Source: UBA10646 sp003456175 | GTDB lineage: Bacteria; Bacteroidota; Bacteroidia; Chitinophagales; Chitinophagaceae | NCBI GenBank assembly: GCA_031976225.1 | Contig: DALYLQ010000085.1 | Coordinates: forward strand, 1 to 10,109 | DNA: 10,109 nucleotides | Reading direction: 5' to 3' | Shown here: positions 7,047 to 10,109 of the stretch, in pieces | How positions within the stretch are numbered: the stretch's first letter is position 1 | Layout: each line of letters starts with the position of its first letter | Position numbers and translations under genes: made by a program | Notes under the pieces: model-generated | Database searches by the model: none | Told to the model about the DNA's origin: nothing | The model's input: only the letters and a program-made list of their open reading frames with translations

Positions 7047-8045
7047 CTACACATTAAAGAAAACTTCTGTAGCACCATAACCAAAACGCGGATCGTATTG
7101 GTTGATAAAGAACCGCACCTCTCTACGAGCTTTTAAAAGCTCATGAATTTCATCGCGAAGCCTACCACTACCCACGCCATGTATTACAGTTAATGTAGGT
7201 TGGCGATGCGCTACAGCCAAGTCGTACCATTTTTCAAACTCTTGTAACTGTGTTTGCAGAATTTCATAATTACCCAGGCTTTGCCAATTATCCATAATTT
7301 TCTCCATGTGTAAGTCTATCACAGTTCGTGCCGGCGGTAAGTTTTGTTTAATTTTTTTAGCCTCGTACACTTTAAATCCAGCGGCTGCCAAGCCTGTTAA
7401 AGGAAATTTTTCTTCTTCAACTGCATTCGGGTAATCGTCAAATAACTTTTGGCTGATGCTAGGCTCATTTTTAGCCTTCATAGCTTCTATCAGCTTGAAA
7501 ATTTGCTTCCCTTTAAACTTAACTGCTGCCTCAAAAAAGGGAGCCTTACCTTTTTGCGGTGTAAGCAAACTAAACACAAAATTGAAATGCGGACTATCAC
7601 TGAAATCGCTAAAAGGCACATCGTGTAAGTAAAAATCTTGAAATGGCAGCACTTCGCTTTTCAGTTCAAAAGCAGTATCACCAAGCATTACTTGTGTATA
7701 GTTGAAGGTGAATGCGGTATCAGATTTATTAACAAGGTATAATTTAAATAGGGTAACAAACTCATCATCAAACTCATCGTAATCGAACTTTGGTATCATG
7801 CTTAACCAAACACCATCGGCAACTTTAATGCTATTTGGCTTGGCTTTTTCTTTCGGTAGCTGATCTATAAATTGCTTTACAACAGGCTTTTTTTCTGGCA
7901 CAACCTTTTTCTTAGAAAAACGATAGAAATACGGAAAGTCAATTTGATCCATATAGGCAGGGAACTTCACACCACGCACTTCAATCATCACCATTTTATC
8001 GTTCATTATTTCAACCACCTTACCCTCTTCGTGGCTATGTAACAC
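7047..8045 (-). CDS. DUF2027 and Smr domain protein with uncertain start
   Basis: From GTG 8045 this is 332 residues. The N-terminus is the small beta-rich DUF2027 region (LHSHEEGKVVEIMNDKMVMI, 2-21), followed by a basic linker (about 45-70), a beta-rich middle (about 73-185), and a C-terminal Smr domain with IDLHMEKI (243-250), HGVGSGRL (289-296) and GYGATEV (322-328). Smr domains, as in MutS2 C-termini, bind or nick nucleic acid; the DNA or RNA target of this Bacteroidota family is not established. The start is odd. The frame upstream of the GTG reads KYQIGDDIIV, matching the family's expected MK-Y-IGD beginning, but the Met position (8073-8075) is TGA. Deleting one A from TTGAAAG (8070-8076) would give TTG followed by KYQIGD in frame. 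Either translation starts at the GTG and loses ten conserved residues, an unusual codon is used, or there is an indel. A -7 box lies at 8088-8095. Confidence 0.85.
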   Translation of the reverse strand: MLHSHEEGKVVEIMNDKMVMIEVRGVKFPAYMDQIDFPYFYRFSKKKVVPEKKPVVKQFIDQLPKEKAKPNSIKVADGVWLSMIPKFDYDEFDDEFVTLFKLYLVNKSDTAFTFNYTQVMLGDTAFELKSEVLPFQDFYLHDVPFSDFSDSPHFNFVFSLLTPQKGKAPFFEAAVKFKGKQIFKLIEAMKAKNEPSISQKLFDDYPNAVEEEKFPLTGLAAAGFKVYEAKKIKQNLPPARTVIDLHMEKIMDNWQSLGNYEILQTQLQEFEKWYDLAVAHRQPTLTVIHGVGSGRLRDEIHELLKARREVRFFINQYDPRFGYGATEVFFNV

Positions 8046-8086
8046 AATAATATCGTCGCCTATTTGATACTTTCAAAATATAAGCT

Positions 8087-8111
8087 GCAAAAATAGCAAA
8101 AGCATTTTTGC
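8087..8111. repeat. Perfect 8-bp inverted repeat overlapping the DUF2027-Smr promoter
   Basis: GCAAAAAT (8087-8094) and ATTTTTGC (8104-8111) are exact reverse complements separated by 9 bp. One arm lies within the -7 box of the DUF2027-Smr gene. That is a sensible place for a repressor to block RNA polymerase. The A/T runs in the arms also make a chance origin easier, so operator function is inference. Confidence 0.4.
8088..8095 (-). promoter_or_regulatory. Bacteroidota-type -7 box for the DUF2027-Smr gene
   Basis: On the minus strand this reads TATTTTTG, an exact TAnnTTTG match. Transcription would start near 8082, leaving roughly 37 nt before the GTG at 8045 but only about 7 nt before the point where the conserved N-terminus begins (8075). 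It lies downstream of the permease terminator, consistent with the Smr gene having its own promoter. No clear -33 element was seen. Confidence 0.5.
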
Positions 8112-8125
8112 TAAGCGCTGTGGTA

Positions 8126-8138
8126 TTTACCGTAAGGT
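8126..8138 (-). repeat. 13-bp repeat, copy upstream of the DUF2027-Smr gene
   Basis: TTTACCGTAAGGT is the exact reverse complement of the sequence at 7019-7031. It sits between the permease terminator and the Smr promoter, so the Smr gene is bracketed by the pair about 1.1 kb apart. Confidence 0.4.
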
Positions 8139-8146
8139 ATAGCTAC

Positions 8147-8174
8147 AAAAAAGGTTGGCCTAAGCCAACCTTTT
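8147..8174 (-). terminator. Intrinsic terminator of the amino-acid permease gene
   Basis: A perfect 7-bp stem, GGTTGGC (8153-8159) with GCCAACC (8164-8170), encloses a 4-base loop. On the minus strand it is preceded by AAAA and followed by six T, the layout of a rho-independent terminator. It starts 3 bp after the permease stop (8178-8180). The flanking A and T runs can extend the stem by four A-T pairs. In the plus direction only four T follow, so it may work weakly both ways. Confidence 0.85.
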
Positions 8175-8177
8175 CGT

Positions 8178-9869
8178 TTATGTATTTTGTTGATGCAACT
8201 TACTTCGCTTACGCCCGTAAAAACTATACACTAGTAACCCCACGCCCATCCAAGCGAAGAATAGTAACCAACTATCTACCGGAATTTCAATCATAAGATA
8301 TAAGCAACAAAGTGCTCCAAGAATTGGAATAAGAGAGTACTTACGTAAATAACTAAGCACGGCCACCACCCAAGCTATCGCCATAAAAATTAAAAACAAC
8401 ACTTCTTGATAACCCTCGTGGCCAAGATTGGCGATGGCATCGGTTAACCGTTGACGAAATGCAATACTAAATGCAATCACCAATGCAGGAATAATAAACT
8501 GCCCATTAATGTAAGGCAATTTAAACCCACCACTAAATGCTGTGATGCGTGGTAATACCAGTACTCCAAAACATACCAATACAAAGGCAAAAAGCGTTCC
8601 AATACTTGTTAAATCGGTCATTACGCTACTAGGCAAAAACAACGATGGAACGGCAACTAGCACACCAGTTACAATGGTTGCAAATGCTGGTGTTTGATAC
8701 TTTTTATGTACCTGAGCAAATTTTTTGGGTAACAATCCGTCGCGGCTCATACTCATCCAAATACGCGGTTGCCCCAATTGAAATACTAACATTACGCTTG
8801 TTGTGGCCACTACGGCACTTATGCTGATGATATAACCAATCCAGTCTAAATCAATTTTTTCAAATACATATGCCAACGGGTCGTTCACGTTCAACTCTTT
8901 GTAATGAACCATGCCCGTTAACACTAATGCAATTAGAATGTACAATACCGTGCAAATGATAAGCGAATAAATCATGCCTTTGGGCATATCGCGTTGCGGA
9001 TTTTCGCATTCTTCGGCAGTAGTACTAATCGCATCAAAACCAATATAAGCATAGAATACAGCAGATACACCAGCTAAAACGCCACCAAAACCATTGGGCA
9101 AAAAAGGTGACCAATTTTCGGGCTTCACATAAAAAAAGCCAAGTATAATTACCAGTACAATAACGGCTAGTTTAAAAATCACCATGAAGTTGGTTGTTTT
9201 CTTACTTTCTTTTATGCCGATATAAGCCAATAAAGTAATGAACACCACAATGAGAAATGCAGGCAGGTTCATAAAAATGCGAATACCGCCAATGGTTGGT
9301 GCGGCAAGGTTTAAATCGAGGGCTTTTTTAAGTGCTGGATCTAGCAGATGGATTGGTGCTGTTTGTAAAGCTGCTTTAGCTTTTTCTACTTGGGCTGCTT
9401 GCGTAAAAGGATCTACCAATAACCACTCTGGAAGGTTAATGCCTAAACCACGTAACAAATTATCGAAGTAACCACTCCAGCTAATGGCAACCACAATGTT
9501 ACCAATAGCATATTCTAAAATTAAAGCCCAACCAATAATCCATGCTATTAGTTCTCCAAAGCTAACATAGGCATAAGTATAGGCACTACCTGCAATAGGC
9601 ACCCTACTGGCAAATTCTGCATAGCACAGAGCACAAAAGCCACATGTAATAGCCGTAATTACAAACAAGAACGCTATACCAGGGCCACCATAACTTGCTG
9701 CTGTTCCAATAGTGCTAAAAATACCTGCACCAATAACCGCAGCAATTCCCATAAATGTGAGGTCGCGAACCTTAAGCACTTTATGCATACCACCGCCATG
9801 GCCATCGGTATGACCTGCTTCAAATTCGGCCTGAATATGTTCGAGTGATTTTTTTCTGAATAACGACAT
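8178..9869 (-). CDS. Amino-acid permease, APC superfamily (CAT/YfnA-like)
   Basis: A 563-residue inner-membrane transporter with about 12-14 hydrophobic segments that most likely imports amino acids with protons or by exchange. The APC signature is clear: GIAAVIGAGIFSTIG (41-55, with the unwound GAGIF of helix 1), YAEFASRVPIAGSAYTYAY (83-101), AYIGFDAISTTAEECENP (274-291), and RIWMSMSRDGLLP (369-381). These match the cationic amino-acid transporter subgroup, but specificity cannot be read from sequence. A polar stretch at about 150-195, rich in Ala, Lys and Gln, inserts between early helices and makes the protein longer than B. subtilis YfnA. The N-terminus MSLFRKKSLEHIQ is typical of this subgroup and fixes the start. 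A terminator follows the stop. The polyprenyl synthetase gene ends 47 bp upstream on the same strand with no terminator between, so read-through is possible. Confidence 0.92.
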   Translation of the reverse strand: MSLFRKKSLEHIQAEFEAGHTDGHGGGMHKVLKVRDLTFMGIAAVIGAGIFSTIGTAASYGGPGIAFLFVITAITCGFCALCYAEFASRVPIAGSAYTYAYVSFGELIAWIIGWALILEYAIGNIVVAISWSGYFDNLLRGLGINLPEWLLVDPFTQAAQVEKAKAALQTAPIHLLDPALKKALDLNLAAPTIGGIRIFMNLPAFLIVVFITLLAYIGIKESKKTTNFMVIFKLAVIVLVIILGFFYVKPENWSPFLPNGFGGVLAGVSAVFYAYIGFDAISTTAEECENPQRDMPKGMIYSLIICTVLYILIALVLTGMVHYKELNVNDPLAYVFEKIDLDWIGYIISISAVVATTSVMLVFQLGQPRIWMSMSRDGLLPKKFAQVHKKYQTPAFATIVTGVLVAVPSLFLPSSVMTDLTSIGTLFAFVLVCFGVLVLPRITAFSGGFKLPYINGQFIIPALVIAFSIAFRQRLTDAIANLGHEGYQEVLFLIFMAIAWVVAVLSYLRKYSLIPILGALCCLYLMIEIPVDSWLLFFAWMGVGLLVYSFYGRKRSKLHQQNT

Positions 9870-9916
9870 ATAATTCGGTTAGTAAGTTCGCTAAAAAAAT
9901 AATTTGTGTAAAGGCA

Positions 9917-10109
9917 TTACACATCACGTTGAATGAGGTAAGCCGCCAATTCTAATAGCGGTTGTTTTCTGTTTTTAACTACAGCAACAGCTTCTAAATG
10001 GCTCATAGCCTCATTCAAATAAGTTTGCTTTAAATCTAATGCCCACGATTGAACACCACATGCGGTAAATACGTCGAGCATACGAGGCACTTTATCGGCA
10101 GGGTTTTCA
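9917..10109 (-). CDS. Polyprenyl synthetase, C-terminal end (cut by window edge)
   Basis: An open frame enters from the right edge and gives 63 residues before TAA at 9917-9919. It reads LDVFTACGVQSWALDLKQTY (11-30), then LNEAMSHLEAVAVVKNRKQP (31-50) and LLELAAYLIQRDV (51-63). This resembles the last helices of trans-polyprenyl diphosphate synthases (IspA/IspB type), where the 'A-x-x-Y...A...L' helix and a terminal 'L..L..Y...R' helix are usual. Those enzymes add isopentenyl diphosphate units to make farnesyl to octaprenyl chains for quinones and cell-wall carriers. The DDxxD motifs that would prove the function lie outside the window, and the chain length cannot be told. The permease gene follows 47 bp downstream. 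Confidence 0.75.
   Translation of the reverse strand, partial: ENPADKVPRMLDVFTACGVQSWALDLKQTYLNEAMSHLEAVAVVKNRKQPLLELAAYLIQRDV

Noticed and set aside
8108..8296. 62-residue plus-strand open frame over the permease terminator
   Set aside because: It reads through the terminator hairpin and antisense to the permease C-terminus, with no promoter or recognisable domain.
9238..9471. 77-residue plus-strand open frame inside the permease gene
   Set aside because: It is antisense to transmembrane coding sequence with strong family motifs.

Overview
The window looks like ordinary chromosome from a Bacteroidota bacterium, most likely Chitinophagaceae or a close relative. The evidence is a set of Bacteroidota-typical families (a GSCFA protein, a DUF2027-Smr protein, and a PAS protein ending in an IAWIQSH-type histidine domain), AT-rich DNA, no clear Shine-Dalgarno sequences, and promoter boxes matching the Bacteroidota -7 consensus TAnnTTTG. 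The genus is not resolved. I see no tRNA or rRNA gene, CRISPR array, insertion sequence, phage gene or attachment site.

Layout. A GSCFA-family protein (2-880, minus, cut by the left edge) diverges from rlmB (951-1691, plus) across a 70-bp gap with a -7 box for each direction. rlmB is followed by a gene for an 87-residue membrane protein (1756-2019, plus), which ends tail to tail with an ABC transporter ATPase gene (2016-2984, minus); the two stops share a TTAA. A 132-bp divergent gap leads to an acyltransferase-3 membrane protein (3117-4256, plus) and then a GAF/multi-PAS sensory protein (4354-6699, plus). That gene meets a small DUF2892 membrane protein gene (6706-6906, minus) end to end. 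From there on everything reads on the minus strand: a DUF2027-Smr protein (7047-8045), an intrinsic terminator (8147-8174), an amino-acid permease (8178-9869), and the C-terminal end of a polyprenyl synthetase (9917-10109, cut by the right edge). No stretch above about 140 bp lacks a gene, and the intergenic spacers are described as sites.

The genes do not form one recognisable system. They cover rRNA modification (RlmB), isoprenoid chain synthesis, amino-acid uptake, surface or lipid acylation, sensing, and several poorly defined functions. I found no convincing new multi-gene system. The best leads are local. First, the DUF2027-Smr gene appears to lack a start codon where its conserved N-terminus begins, as if one A had been gained. 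Second, a perfect inverted repeat lies over the -7 box of that same gene. Third, the sensory protein carries a phospho-acceptor histidine domain with no kinase ATPase domain.
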